A DNA stretch of 64,000 nucleotides from Streptomyces sp. Sge12 (GTDB lineage Bacteria; Actinomycetota; Actinomycetes; Streptomycetales; Streptomycetaceae). Under the pieces are notes generated by a model. That model did no database searches and was not told where the DNA came from. It saw nothing but the letters and a program-made list of their open reading frames with translations. The DNA is taken from assembly GCF_002080455.1 (NCBI RefSeq), contig NZ_CP020556.1, forward strand, positions 62,001-126,000, given 5' to 3'. Positions 33,079 to 42,010 of the stretch are shown here, piece after piece (position 1 is the stretch's first letter; each line of letters starts with the position of its first letter). Position numbers and translations under genes: made by a program.

Positions 33079-33693
33079 TCAAGGGGTTGATACGACCTGG
33101 GCGGGCTGCGCGCTGGAGGTGTGCCGCTGCGCAAGTTGAATCTGGATCCGCCGGACTGCGTCCGTGCCGGCTCCCTGCACTTTCGTGAAGGTTTCGATCA
33201 GCCCGTCGGCAAGGGGTTCTGCCTTTGAGGGCGGCAGTGCCTTCCACATGCTGTACGCGCGACGCACCGCGAGCGTGGTCTCGTCGTGGTCCGGGCCGTG
33301 CAGGGCAGCGTGCAGGAGGACGACGTGGAGGTACCAGGCCACCGCGGCCTCATGGTGACCGGACAGAAGCACGAGGTACGCCCGGACCTCCCTCACCCGC
33401 ACCGTCTCGATGTGCCGCTCGCCGCGCGCCGTCGTGGTCTTCGCATCGAGCTCCTCGGCAATGGCGCCCGCACGCGCAAGGTCGACAGCGGCCACCGTCT
33501 GGATGGCGGCCAGCTCCTCGGCGACCTCTGCGCACACGGCTTCTGCAGCGGTATCTGCGACGAGGGGGACTGTAGCGGGAGTGGGAGCTTCCTCGGTCTC
33601 CGGCCCTGCCCAGAATGCCGGGTCGACCAGCCCCCAGGGCCGGAAGAGCGTTCGGTCTTCGTGCACGGCGTCTCCTGCGATCGTCTCGGTCAC
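33079..33693 (-). CDS. hypothetical protein coupled to the transfer hydrolase
   Basis: A 204-aa protein from GTG 33693, which overlaps the stop of the hydrolase gene (GTGA). It is helical throughout, with ATVPLVADTAAEAVCAEVAE and SGHHEAAVAWYLHVVLLHAA. No recognised domain. The coupling suggests a role in conjugation. Confidence 0.6.
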   Translation of the reverse strand: MTETIAGDAVHEDRTLFRPWGLVDPAFWAGPETEEAPTPATVPLVADTAAEAVCAEVAEELAAIQTVAAVDLARAGAIAEELDAKTTTARGERHIETVRVREVRAYLVLLSGHHEAAVAWYLHVVLLHAALHGPDHDETTLAVRRAYSMWKALPPSKAEPLADGLIETFTKVQGAGTDAVRRIQIQLAQRHTSSAQPAQVVSTP

Positions 33694-34808
33694 CAGGCGA
33701 CCACCCGTCGAATTCCTGTCGCCCTGGTCATGTAGTTCGTGGAGTTGCGCCAGCTGCTGTAGGGGACGATCCGTGTCTGGACCCCAGTGCGCGGTGACTC
33801 GATCAGCAGGCCCGCGCCGATGTACATGCCGACGTGCCCGGGGCTGGCGGCCGAGCCGTCGGACCCGGCGTTGAAGACCAAGTCGCCGGGCTTCGGGCTG
33901 TCCAGGCCGACCTGGATGGGCAGGTTGATCTGGTCGAAGGTCACCCGGGGGATGGTGATGCCCGCGGCCCTGTACGCCTGCTGCATCAGCGAGGAGCAGT
34001 CGCACCAGTGCCGCGGGTTCGAGCCGAGCGCGTCGGTGCAGTCGCCTCCGAGCTGGTACCAGCCGCCCTTCTGGGCCAAGGCCCAGGCCACGGCGGTGCG
34101 GACCTGGGGCGGGGTGTCCGGAGGGAGCTCGAATCCGGCGGGCAGTTCGACCGGACCGCCGTTGCCGCCCGGCGCGGTGTACTTCACCGACTGGGCCAGG
34201 ATCGCTTTCACGTAGTTGTAGGTCTGCCCCTCCGCGAAGCCGACGGGCGGGACGCCTCCGAACTGCTCGACGCGCCCCCAGCCCGCGTTGTAGCCGGCCA
34301 AGGCCTTCTCGATGGCCGATCCGCTGTACTCGGGATGGTTCTTGGCGGTCCGCAGCAGGCCGCACATCATCCGACCCTGGCTCGGGATCGCGTCCTTGGG
34401 GTCCATCACGTCCCGGTCGCCGTCGCCGTCACCGTCGATTCCCTGGCTGGCCCAGGTGTCGGGAATGAACTGCGAGATGCCGTACGCGATCGGCCTGCCC
34501 AAGCCGTCGCGGGAGATCGCGGTGGGGTCGAAATTCGACTCGGCCCAGATCTGTGCGGCCAGGATCGCCGGGGGCAGGCCTTCCTTGCAGTCGGCGGCCG
34601 CGGCCAGGATCAGCGGCGCGTACTGGGCGGGGACACCGTCACGCCCTCCGATCCGCAGCGATCCTGCTGTCGGCCACGTCCCGACGTCCCGCGCCTTACC
34701 GCCGTCCTCCGCCACCGCGGCGACAAGCATCACGACTCCGACCCCGAGGGCCAGCGGCGTCGCCACCACACCGGCCACAGCAAGCCCAAGCCACCTCTTC
34801 GCCCCCAT
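33690..34808 (-). CDS. conjugative peptidoglycan hydrolase: lytic transglycosylase plus NlpC/P60
   Basis: A 372-aa protein with an N-terminal membrane anchor (WLGLAVAGVVATPLALGVGV). An SLT domain at ~60-190 shows the catalytic Glu in AAQIWAESNFDPTAIS and GISQFIPDTW. An NlpC/P60 domain at ~225-372 has the catalytic Cys in HWCDCSSLMQQAYRAAGI and the His in SPGHVGMYIG. This two-domain design is that of VirB1/Tcp-type hydrolases, which open the wall for the transfer channel. It is divergent from the membrane-complex operon at 35066. Confidence 0.9.
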   Translation of the reverse strand: MGAKRWLGLAVAGVVATPLALGVGVVMLVAAVAEDGGKARDVGTWPTAGSLRIGGRDGVPAQYAPLILAAAADCKEGLPPAILAAQIWAESNFDPTAISRDGLGRPIAYGISQFIPDTWASQGIDGDGDGDRDVMDPKDAIPSQGRMMCGLLRTAKNHPEYSGSAIEKALAGYNAGWGRVEQFGGVPPVGFAEGQTYNYVKAILAQSVKYTAPGGNGGPVELPAGFELPPDTPPQVRTAVAWALAQKGGWYQLGGDCTDALGSNPRHWCDCSSLMQQAYRAAGITIPRVTFDQINLPIQVGLDSPKPGDLVFNAGSDGSAASPGHVGMYIGAGLLIESPRTGVQTRIVPYSSWRNSTNYMTRATGIRRVVAW

Positions 34809-35007
34809 CGAAATTCCCCTCGACCATCCCCCGGATTTGCGCCCACGAAGACTTTTTCAGGCCAATGTGGCCGGTTGCATTTCCCCGTGGTTTCGCGTCG
34901 CGGATCGTGACACTATGCCATCTCTGCTCGCAGGAGGGGTTGGTGATTGGCCCTCAGGGATCGCTCGGGGGCCGGTGTAGGGTGCCGACGGATTCCGAAT
35001 GCGCGGC

Positions 35008-35026
35008 GTGAACATTTGAAGTTCAC
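35008..35026. promoter_or_regulatory. inverted repeat in the divergent transfer promoter region
   Basis: GTGAAC-ATTTGAA-GTTCAC lies 40 bp before the GTG at 35066, in the AT-rich 255-bp gap between the two transfer operons. It is a plausible operator for a transfer repressor. No regulator gene is adjacent. Confidence 0.4.
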
Positions 35027-35065
35027 ATTAGCTACGGATTTCGTTGTTGTGCACGGGGGGATTCG

Positions 35066-35962
35066 GTGGGCAAAAAGGGCAATTCGGCGATCCCGGGATT
35101 TGCTGCGGCCTCGCGCCTCGTCGTGCCAGTCATGGCCGCGACGGGCGGCAGCGCCCGGTCAACGGTGGCGCACCTGCTCGCCGGTGAACTCGCGGCGGCA
35201 GCCGACACGGTCGTTGTCGACCTTGCTCCCCGCCTTGCCTCCCCGTGGCCGGCCTGGACCGCCGGGTTGCAAGCCGGTGGCCTGGCCGACCTCCCGCACG
35301 ACGTTCCCCTGACCCGTGCCCGGATCCGCGCCGCAGCAGCAGTGCGCCGGTCGTCCGAGGGCGACTGGGCGGTCCTGACCGATGGACGGGAGTGGAGTGC
35401 CGCCCCGCTGTCCCTGCCCGTGCCGGCGGCCGCCTGGTACCAACTCGCGGCCGCGGGCGGCTGGCAGGCCCTCGTGGCGGACACCGCCCATCCGGTCGCC
35501 CACGACCTGCTCGCGGCCCGATGCGCGGATGACGGCGTGAGCCTGACCCGCGCCTGGTGCGAGCTCCCGTTCACCGTTCCGGTGCTGTGCGCCCAGGCCA
35601 CGGCCGACGGGATACAGGCCTTGCAGCAGGCCGTGATGGTCCTGCACGCGGACGGTCTCCCGCTCCAGCGCACGGTCGTCGTCCTGACCGCCGGTACGGA
35701 CGGACGGACGCCCGCCGTTGCCCGGGCCGCGGCCACCATGCTGTCCGCCCGCACCGCCGCCGTGGTCCACCTCCCCCACGACGTGGACATCCGCACTCAC
35801 GGACTCCAGGCCCAGCCAGCCCGGATCCGTGCGCGCACCCGCCAGGCAGCACGCGACCTGGCCACCGCCGTGCTCGCCGCCGCCTGCGAGTCCTTCGGCG
35901 ATCCGCTTCCCGACGCGGCGCAGCCCGCGCCGATTCCCCCTGCCCACGTCCCTGCCGTCTGA
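35066..35962 (+). CDS. ParA/MinD-like ATPase-related transfer protein
   Basis: A 298-aa protein from GTG 35066. PVMAATGGSARSTVAHLLAG followed by VVVDLAP resembles a degenerate deviant Walker A region and the following strand of MinD-like ATPases; the signature Lys is replaced, so ATP hydrolysis is doubtful. It is the first gene of the transfer operon. A scaffold or localisation role is inferred. Confidence 0.6.
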   Translation: MGKKGNSAIPGFAAASRLVVPVMAATGGSARSTVAHLLAGELAAAADTVVVDLAPRLASPWPAWTAGLQAGGLADLPHDVPLTRARIRAAAAVRRSSEGDWAVLTDGREWSAAPLSLPVPAAAWYQLAAAGGWQALVADTAHPVAHDLLAARCADDGVSLTRAWCELPFTVPVLCAQATADGIQALQQAVMVLHADGLPLQRTVVVLTAGTDGRTPAVARAAATMLSARTAAVVHLPHDVDIRTHGLQAQPARIRARTRQAARDLATAVLAAACESFGDPLPDAAQPAPIPPAHVPAV

Positions 35963-35978
35963 CGAGGAACTCCCCGAT

Positions 35979-36320
35979 ATGAGCCAGCTCCTGAGCAGCC
36001 TTCACACCCTTGCCACCGACCCCGGCCTGGTGGTCCTAGCCGACGGGGTCGGCCCGGTGCCGGACTTCGACCCGGCCCTGCCCGCCTCGGTCAACACCCC
36101 CGTCGCGACGATCCTGGCCTGGACCGCCGGCGGCGGCCTGGCCCTCGCGGTCCTCGGCGGTCTCGCCGGGTGGGGCCTGATCGCGATCGGCCACAACACC
36201 CAGCGCGGGGAGATGGCTGCCCGGGGCAAGCAGGGCGTGCTGTGGAGCCTGATCGGCGCGGGCGGCATCGGCCTGACATCCTCGCTGGTCCTGGCCGTCT
36301 ACACCATGACGAGCGTGTGA
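35979..36320 (+). CDS. small two-span membrane protein (pilin/TrbC-like)
   Basis: A 113-aa protein (MSQLLSSLHTLATDPGLVVL) with GAGGAAC upstream. Two hydrophobic helices (TILAWTAGGGLALAVLGGLA and LIGAGGIGLTSSLVLAVYTM) flank a short basic loop. Size, topology and position resemble the VirB2/TrbC-type subunits of conjugation systems, though no sequence signature is present. The stop overlaps the start of the next gene (GTGA). Confidence 0.65.
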   Translation: MSQLLSSLHTLATDPGLVVLADGVGPVPDFDPALPASVNTPVATILAWTAGGGLALAVLGGLAGWGLIAIGHNTQRGEMAARGKQGVLWSLIGAGGIGLTSSLVLAVYTMTSV

Positions 36321-37099
36321 GCGTGGACAACGGGCTCAAGGCCCGCCGGGCGCGCCTCGTCCTCGCCGCGATCGCCGTAGCCGTGGCCGGGCTCCTCGTG
36401 TCCGGCGGGTTCGTGGCGGCCTCGCTGATGCAGGACGACGCCAAGGGCACCCCGCAGGCGGCCGCGTCCGCCACCCCGTCCGCTGGCAGCACCGCGCCGA
36501 CCAGCGCCCCCACGGACAGCCCGATGACCCCGGAGCGGGCCCAGAAGATCACCTTGCGCAAGCCCACGGACCACAAGAACGGGATCGCCACCGGCTTCCC
36601 CGGCTCCCCCAGCGGCGGGATCTCCGCCGCCGTGTACTGGTGGGAGGAGTTCGCCTGGCTCGACGACGAGAAGGCCGCCCAGCAGCTCAAGGCCGCGGTG
36701 TCCAAGGAGGCCCCGGGCTACGTCGACAAGCAGGTCTCGGAGATCCGCAAGATGCGCGAGGTGCTCGGCCTGGCCCCCTCGGGCGGGATCCCGGCCGACG
36801 TCTCCTTCACGACCGCCGTCCACGCCGCCCGGGGCAAGACGCTCAAGGCGCCCGGGCTTCCGGTCGGCGACGTGATGCAGGTCTGGCTCTCCTACGACCG
36901 CTTCGCCACCGGCCCCAAGGGCGGCACCGACCAGAACCCGATGCGCGGCGCCACCATCAGCTTCGTCGTGAAGTGGGAGGACGGCGCCTGGAGGCTCACC
37001 GACAAGTACGACGCCCTCGGCGACTACCCCGTCGCCTACGAGCCCAACAGCCCCTACGCGTGGAGCGATGGCTGGGTCCAGGTCCGCCATGCGAACTGA
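36317..37099 (+). CDS. single-span exported transfer protein
   Basis: A 260-aa protein from GTG 36317. N-terminal membrane helix (LVLAAIAVAVAGLLVSGGFV), Ala/Ser/Pro/Thr linker, then an extracytoplasmic domain with SFVVKWEDGAWRLTDKYDAL. This layout resembles the VirB8/TcpC-type assembly factors of Gram-positive conjugation systems, and the fold suggestion is inferred. It overlaps the next gene by 11 bp. Confidence 0.65.
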   Translation: MSVDNGLKARRARLVLAAIAVAVAGLLVSGGFVAASLMQDDAKGTPQAAASATPSAGSTAPTSAPTDSPMTPERAQKITLRKPTDHKNGIATGFPGSPSGGISAAVYWWEEFAWLDDEKAAQQLKAAVSKEAPGYVDKQVSEIRKMREVLGLAPSGGIPADVSFTTAVHAARGKTLKAPGLPVGDVMQVWLSYDRFATGPKGGTDQNPMRGATISFVVKWEDGAWRLTDKYDALGDYPVAYEPNSPYAWSDGWVQVRHAN

Positions 37100-38918
37100 C
37101 CGCCTCGTGCGCGCGACCCGCGCGGTCGTTCTGCTCTGCGCTCTGTTCTCCTTCCTCGGCGCGGGCGCCGTCCTGTCGATTGCCGTGGCAGCCGACGATC
37201 CGAAGTACCACGCGGAGGTCGGCCCGCCCCAGCCCATCCCCAAGGACTGGGACCAGTTCACCGTCGGGCTCGACACCCGCGGCAAGTACTGCCTGGTCGA
37301 CCAGATCGACGACCGCTCGATCTGCCACCTCCCGGGACCCGACGACCCGCCGTTCCCCGGCCGGACGAAGATCTGCGAGGGCGCGGACGGCAACGGCGCC
37401 GCGGAGTGCAATCCGCAGGAGCAGAAGGAAGCGGAGATCCGCCGCCTGGAGCAGTGGCGCAAGGACTTCCCCGACCGGCAGTGGAAGAACTTCGAGCCCC
37501 TGAACCAGTTCCTCACCGACTGCGTCGTGCGCGACGGGCGCCCCTTCACGGTGTGCCAGAAGGAGGGCGAGGCGAAGTACCCGCCGCCCGCCAAGGGCCC
37601 GCTGGAATGGGTGGCGGGCAAGTTCAGCGAGTTCGCCTCCAACGCCCTGAAGGAAGCCGCCTCCTACATCGGCAAGAGCGTCGTGTGGCTGCTGTCGGAG
37701 TTCGCGACGCTCTTCAACGAGAACTCCTCCATCAACCTGAACCACACCGGCATCGCCAAGCTCACGCTGATGATGACCTCCCTGTCGGCGGTCCTCGCCG
37801 TCTTCCTGCTGCTGATCCAGTTCGGGAAGGTCGCCGTCAGCCAGCAGGGCGGGCCGGCCGCCACCGCACTGACCGGCCTCGCGAAGTGGGCCGTGATCTC
37901 CTCCGTGTACTGGACCGTGGCCCAGACTGCCCTGGTCTGGTCGGACGCCGTGTCGACGTGGATCATCAACAAGACCTTCGACGGCGGCGGCAGCAATGAG
38001 GCAGCCGCTACGAAGGCCATGCAGGAGCAGCTCGGCACCCTCTTCGGCGGTCTGATCACCGGGGGCGGGGGCGCCGCCACAGCGGGCGGCGCGCTCATCG
38101 CCGGTGAGACCGTGACCGCCTCGGCTGTCGGCGTCGTCATCGTCGTGGGCATCGTCTGCATCCTGGTCATCGCAGCCCTGTGGGTGGAGATCCTGATGCG
38201 CCAGGTCGGCATCATGATCATCGTCGCGACCATGCCGATCACCCTGACCGGGCAGCTCTCGGACGCCACCTCCGAGTGGTGGCCCAAAGCGCGCAACGCC
38301 TTCATCTCCCTGGTCCTGATGAAGCCCGCGATCGTCGCCTGCTTCTCCCTCGGCTTCTTCGCAATGTCCGAGGGCAAGGGCGTGCAGAACATGCTCGTCG
38401 GGTTCGTGATGTTCCTGGCGGCCGCGCTGTGCTGGCCCGCCCTGGCCAAGTTCATGACCTTCACGACCAACGGCGAAGGCGCCTCCATGGTCTCCGGCTG
38501 GCTCAGCTCGGCCGGCTCCTCCGCCTCGTCCATGACCGGCGGCTACCGGCCCGACCCCAGCGGCGCCGGATCGGTCGCCGGCGGCCCGGGCTACACCAGG
38601 GCCCTGGAAGCGGAGAACGCCACCAGCGCCGCCGCCCCCACGCCCGCGGAAGGCGGCGGCGCGGCCAAGTCCGCGGCCCGCTTCGGCGGACGAGCCCTGG
38701 GCCTGGCGGCCTTCGGGCTCCAGGTCGTGGCGCTCGGCAAGGACAGCCTGGAGTCCGGGCTCGGCAGCACGGCCGCCAACGCCGGCCTCGGACCCGGCGG
38801 CGGCGGTGGCCGTCACGTGGTGATCCCACCGCGCAGGCAACCATCCTCCGCGCCCGCTCCGGTAGGAGCGCCCCCCGAGATGCCCGACCCCGACCCGCAG
38901 CCCGCCCCGGCTCCCTGA
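37089..38918 (+). CDS. multi-span conjugal transfer membrane protein (VirB6/TrbL-like)
   Basis: A 609-aa protein (MRTDRLVRATRAVVLLCALF). Signal-like N-terminus, a Cys-containing extracellular part, then at least six membrane spans between residues ~215 and 470, e.g. AKLTLMMTSLSAVLAVFLLL and VGVVIVVGIVCILVIAALWV. A Gly/Pro-rich cytoplasmic tail follows. The topology matches VirB6/TrbL channel components. It overlaps the upstream gene and is followed by the SCO6880-like gene. Confidence 0.78.
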   Translation: MRTDRLVRATRAVVLLCALFSFLGAGAVLSIAVAADDPKYHAEVGPPQPIPKDWDQFTVGLDTRGKYCLVDQIDDRSICHLPGPDDPPFPGRTKICEGADGNGAAECNPQEQKEAEIRRLEQWRKDFPDRQWKNFEPLNQFLTDCVVRDGRPFTVCQKEGEAKYPPPAKGPLEWVAGKFSEFASNALKEAASYIGKSVVWLLSEFATLFNENSSINLNHTGIAKLTLMMTSLSAVLAVFLLLIQFGKVAVSQQGGPAATALTGLAKWAVISSVYWTVAQTALVWSDAVSTWIINKTFDGGGSNEAAATKAMQEQLGTLFGGLITGGGGAATAGGALIAGETVTASAVGVVIVVGIVCILVIAALWVEILMRQVGIMIIVATMPITLTGQLSDATSEWWPKARNAFISLVLMKPAIVACFSLGFFAMSEGKGVQNMLVGFVMFLAAALCWPALAKFMTFTTNGEGASMVSGWLSSAGSSASSMTGGYRPDPSGAGSVAGGPGYTRALEAENATSAAAPTPAEGGGAAKSAARFGGRALGLAAFGLQVVALGKDSLESGLGSTAANAGLGPGGGGGRHVVIPPRRQPSSAPAPVGAPPEMPDPDPQPAPAP

Positions 38919-38932
38919 AAGGAGGGATGACC

Positions 38933-40453
38933 ATGTCCCAGCCCGTTTCCTACGGCGGCTGGCAGTCCGAGAAGGCCGGCTTCATGGGCCGGCTGTCCGG
39001 ACCCGGCTTCGCGATTGTCGCCTTCGCCTGCCTGCTCGCCCTCCTGCCCTTCAACGTCGGCTGGCAGTCCGCCTTCGTGTGCGTGCCCCTCGCCCTGCTC
39101 ATGCTCGCGCTTGCCCTCGGACGGGTCTCAGGACTCAGCGCCGACGAATGGATCTCTCTCGCAGTAAGGCACCAGATCTCCGTGGCTACCCGACGCAACC
39201 TCTTCTTCTCCGGCGCCTTCGCGCCGCGCTCCGCCACGACCGGGCGCCAGCCGATGGACCTGCCCGGCATCCTGGCCCGGCTGCGGATCCTCGAGGCATC
39301 CGACGGACTCGGCGGGCAGCTCGGCGTCGTCCACGACCCCGTGGCCGGCACCTACAGCGCCATCGCCCGCGTCACCTTCCCCGGCCTCGCGCTGGTCGAC
39401 ACCGAGAAGCAGGCCGCACGCGTGGCGTCCTGGGCCCAGTTCCTGCGGTCCTACTGCACCGAGGACTCCCCGATCACCCGGATCGCCGTGCACCAGCGGT
39501 GCCTGCCCGACGACGGCGCAGCCCTGGCCTCCTGGACCGCCCGCCACGTCACCGCCGACGCACCGGCGGCCGCCGTGACCGCCCTCGCCGAACTCATGGA
39601 CGGCGCCGGCCCCGCCGCGGCCGCCCGGGAGACATACCTGACGGTCACCCTCTCCGCCTCCCGGGCGCGCCTGGCCATCAAGGGCGCAGGCGGCGGACAG
39701 ATCGGTGCTGCGGCCGTCCTCGTACGCGAACTCCACGCCATGGGCCAGGGCCTGTCGACGGCGAGCCTTCAGGTGGTGGAGTGGCTGCCGCCCCGCCGGG
39801 TCGCCCAGACCGTACGCACCGCCTACGACCCCGAGGCCCAGCAGGCCCTCGCCACCCGCAACGCGGCCGCCCAGAACCCCGAGTGGACCGGTACCCCGTC
39901 CGGCGTGGACCCGGACCTCGCCGGTCCCGCCGCGGCCGAGACGGCGTGGGGTGTCTACCGGCACGACGGCGCCTGGTCGGTGTCGTACCAGGTCCGCACC
40001 TGGCCGCAGTCCGCGGTGTACGCGACGATCCTCCAGCCGCTCCTGCGGCCGCGGCAGAACGCCCGCCGGGCGATGACCCTGCTCTACGAGCCGATGGGAC
40101 CGCGCCGGGCCCGCCAGGAACTCGCCCGTGACAAGGCGAAGCGGACCTCCGCCCGCCACCTGCGCGCGAAGTCCGGCCGGGACGAGAGCGAGGACGAGCG
40201 CCGCGAGGAGGCGGTCTCCCGGCAGCAGGACGTGGCGCGCGCCTCCGGGCAGGGCGTGCTGCGGATGACCGCAGTCCTGACCGTCACCGTGACCGACCTC
40301 GGCGAGCTGGAGACGGCCTGCGCCGAACTCCAGGCCGACGCCGCCGCCTCTGGGCTGGAGGTGCGCCGCATGTGGGGCGCCCAGGACGTGGGCTTCGCCA
40401 CCGGGGCGCTGCCGCTGGGTCAGGGCCTGCCCGACCGCAGGGTGGGATTCTGA
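38933..40453 (+). CDS. SCO6880-like conjugation protein
   Basis: A 506-aa protein; ATG 38933 has AAAGGAGG at good spacing, whereas ATG 38927 is too close. Two membrane helices near the N-terminus (FAIVAFACLLALLPFNVGWQ and VCVPLALLMLALALG) are followed by a large cytoplasmic domain with QVVEWLPPRRVAQTVRTAYD. The family is conserved next to VirB4-like ATPases in actinobacterial transfer loci and is thought to act as the partner that recruits the ATPase. The stop overlaps the next start (TGATG). Confidence 0.75.
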   Translation: MSQPVSYGGWQSEKAGFMGRLSGPGFAIVAFACLLALLPFNVGWQSAFVCVPLALLMLALALGRVSGLSADEWISLAVRHQISVATRRNLFFSGAFAPRSATTGRQPMDLPGILARLRILEASDGLGGQLGVVHDPVAGTYSAIARVTFPGLALVDTEKQAARVASWAQFLRSYCTEDSPITRIAVHQRCLPDDGAALASWTARHVTADAPAAAVTALAELMDGAGPAAAARETYLTVTLSASRARLAIKGAGGGQIGAAAVLVRELHAMGQGLSTASLQVVEWLPPRRVAQTVRTAYDPEAQQALATRNAAAQNPEWTGTPSGVDPDLAGPAAAETAWGVYRHDGAWSVSYQVRTWPQSAVYATILQPLLRPRQNARRAMTLLYEPMGPRRARQELARDKAKRTSARHLRAKSGRDESEDERREEAVSRQQDVARASGQGVLRMTAVLTVTVTDLGELETACAELQADAAASGLEVRRMWGAQDVGFATGALPLGQGLPDRRVGF

Positions 40454-42009
40454 TGGGCCTCTTCTCCCGCCGCCCGGCCGGCGACACGCTGCTCGAGGCC
40501 ATCGGTCTCGACGAGGCCGCCGGGGTCGCAGACCGTCCGCCCGTGGTCCTACCGCCGCAGAGGACCGCGCGCGAGCGGCGCCAGGCCCGGCTGCTCGAAG
40601 ACCCGGAAACGGTGATGCGCCTGGCCCCGAAGAAGGGATGGACCCACCCCTTCGCGGGCCGGGCCGCCTCCACGCCGCGCACCGAGGTCGTCCGCGCCGA
40701 CACGGCGAACGCCGCCGGGATATACCCCTACCTTCACGCCGCGAGCCTGCCGCCCATCGGCGCGTACATGGGCCGTAACGTCCTGACCACGGAGGCCTTC
40801 AGCGCTCACCCCGCGGTCTGGGTGAAGGAAGGACTGTGCACCAACCCGAATGTGATGGTGACCGGGACCCCCGGCTCGGGCAAGTCCGCGCACCTCAAGG
40901 CCCTATCGCTGCGGCTGATGGCCTTCGGGCACCGCACGCTGATCGCCGGGGACGTCAAGGGCGAGTACCAGAGCCTGTGCCGGCACCTGGGCGTCGAGCC
41001 CGTACGGCTCGGCCCCGGCCTGCCCGGACGTCTCAACCCCCTCGACGCCGGCCCCTTGGGGGCCGGCCTGGACCTCATCAAGGACCCCGCCGAGCTGAAG
41101 GCACGGCTCACCGAGATCCACCGCCGGCGCCTCACCCTCCTCAAGGCCCTGCTCGAACTCCAGCTGCGCCGCACTCTTCAACCCCAGGAGGAGGAAGCGC
41201 TCGACGTCGCCGTGCGCGAGGTCACCGGCGAGCTCCACGGCGCGGGCGCCGGCCGCTTCGCGACGCCCACCCTGCCGCTTGTCTACGACCGCCTGCGCGA
41301 TCCCACGGACGCCATGGCTCGCGAGCTGCGCATCCGGGACGGCGAGGTCCAGCGCGCCCGTGAGCAGATGGCCTCCATCCGCTCGGCCCTCGGCGGAATG
41401 GTCACCGGGCACCTGGGCGGCCTCTTCGACGAGGCCACATCCCTCGCCCTGGACTGGGACGCCCCGATCCAGTCCGTCGACATCTCCGCCCTGCAGGAGT
41501 ACGGCGACGAGACCGTCGCCATGGTCCTATCCTGTGTCTCCACCTGGGCGCAGTCCGCGATCGACCAGCCCGGCCAGAAGCCGTGGATCGTCGTCCGCGA
41601 CGAGCTCTGGCGCCAGATGCGCTCCGGCGGCGCCACCATGGTCAAGAAGATCGACGCCGACCTCAGGCTCAGCAGGGCGACCGGCACCATCCAAGTCCTG
41701 GCCACCCACCGGCTGTCGGACTTCGAGTCCGTGGGCGCGGCCGGCTCCGAGGCCGTCGCGATCGCCCGCGACCTGATCGCCTCGTGCGAGACCCGCATCC
41801 AGCTCGCCCAGGACACCCGGCCCCTGCAGATCACCCGCGAGGCCATCGGACTCACCGACTCCGAGTGCAGCCTCATCGGCTCCTGGGGCGCCGGCCAGCG
41901 CGGCAGAGCCCTGTGGAAGGTCGGCCGCGGGGGCGGCCACGCCGTGCAGCTGATGCTCTCGCGCACCGAGAAGCGGCTCTTCGAGACCGACGAACGGATG
42001 GTGATCTGA
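40453..42009 (+). CDS. VirB4/TraC-like conjugation ATPase
   Basis: A 518-aa protein (MGLFSRRPAGDTLLEAIGLD). Walker A GTPGSGKS at residues 138-145, Walker B region PWIVVRDELWRQM, and a Gln-rich sensor stretch VLATHRLSDFESVGAAG typical of VirB4 (normally a Glu/Gln-containing motif). It energises assembly of the transfer apparatus. It is shorter than the ~800-aa canonical VirB4 because the N-terminal half is carried by the preceding SCO6880-like gene. Confidence 0.85.
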   Translation: MGLFSRRPAGDTLLEAIGLDEAAGVADRPPVVLPPQRTARERRQARLLEDPETVMRLAPKKGWTHPFAGRAASTPRTEVVRADTANAAGIYPYLHAASLPPIGAYMGRNVLTTEAFSAHPAVWVKEGLCTNPNVMVTGTPGSGKSAHLKALSLRLMAFGHRTLIAGDVKGEYQSLCRHLGVEPVRLGPGLPGRLNPLDAGPLGAGLDLIKDPAELKARLTEIHRRRLTLLKALLELQLRRTLQPQEEEALDVAVREVTGELHGAGAGRFATPTLPLVYDRLRDPTDAMARELRIRDGEVQRAREQMASIRSALGGMVTGHLGGLFDEATSLALDWDAPIQSVDISALQEYGDETVAMVLSCVSTWAQSAIDQPGQKPWIVVRDELWRQMRSGGATMVKKIDADLRLSRATGTIQVLATHRLSDFESVGAAGSEAVAIARDLIASCETRIQLAQDTRPLQITREAIGLTDSECSLIGSWGAGQRGRALWKVGRGGGHAVQLMLSRTEKRLFETDERMVI

Positions 42010-42010
42010 G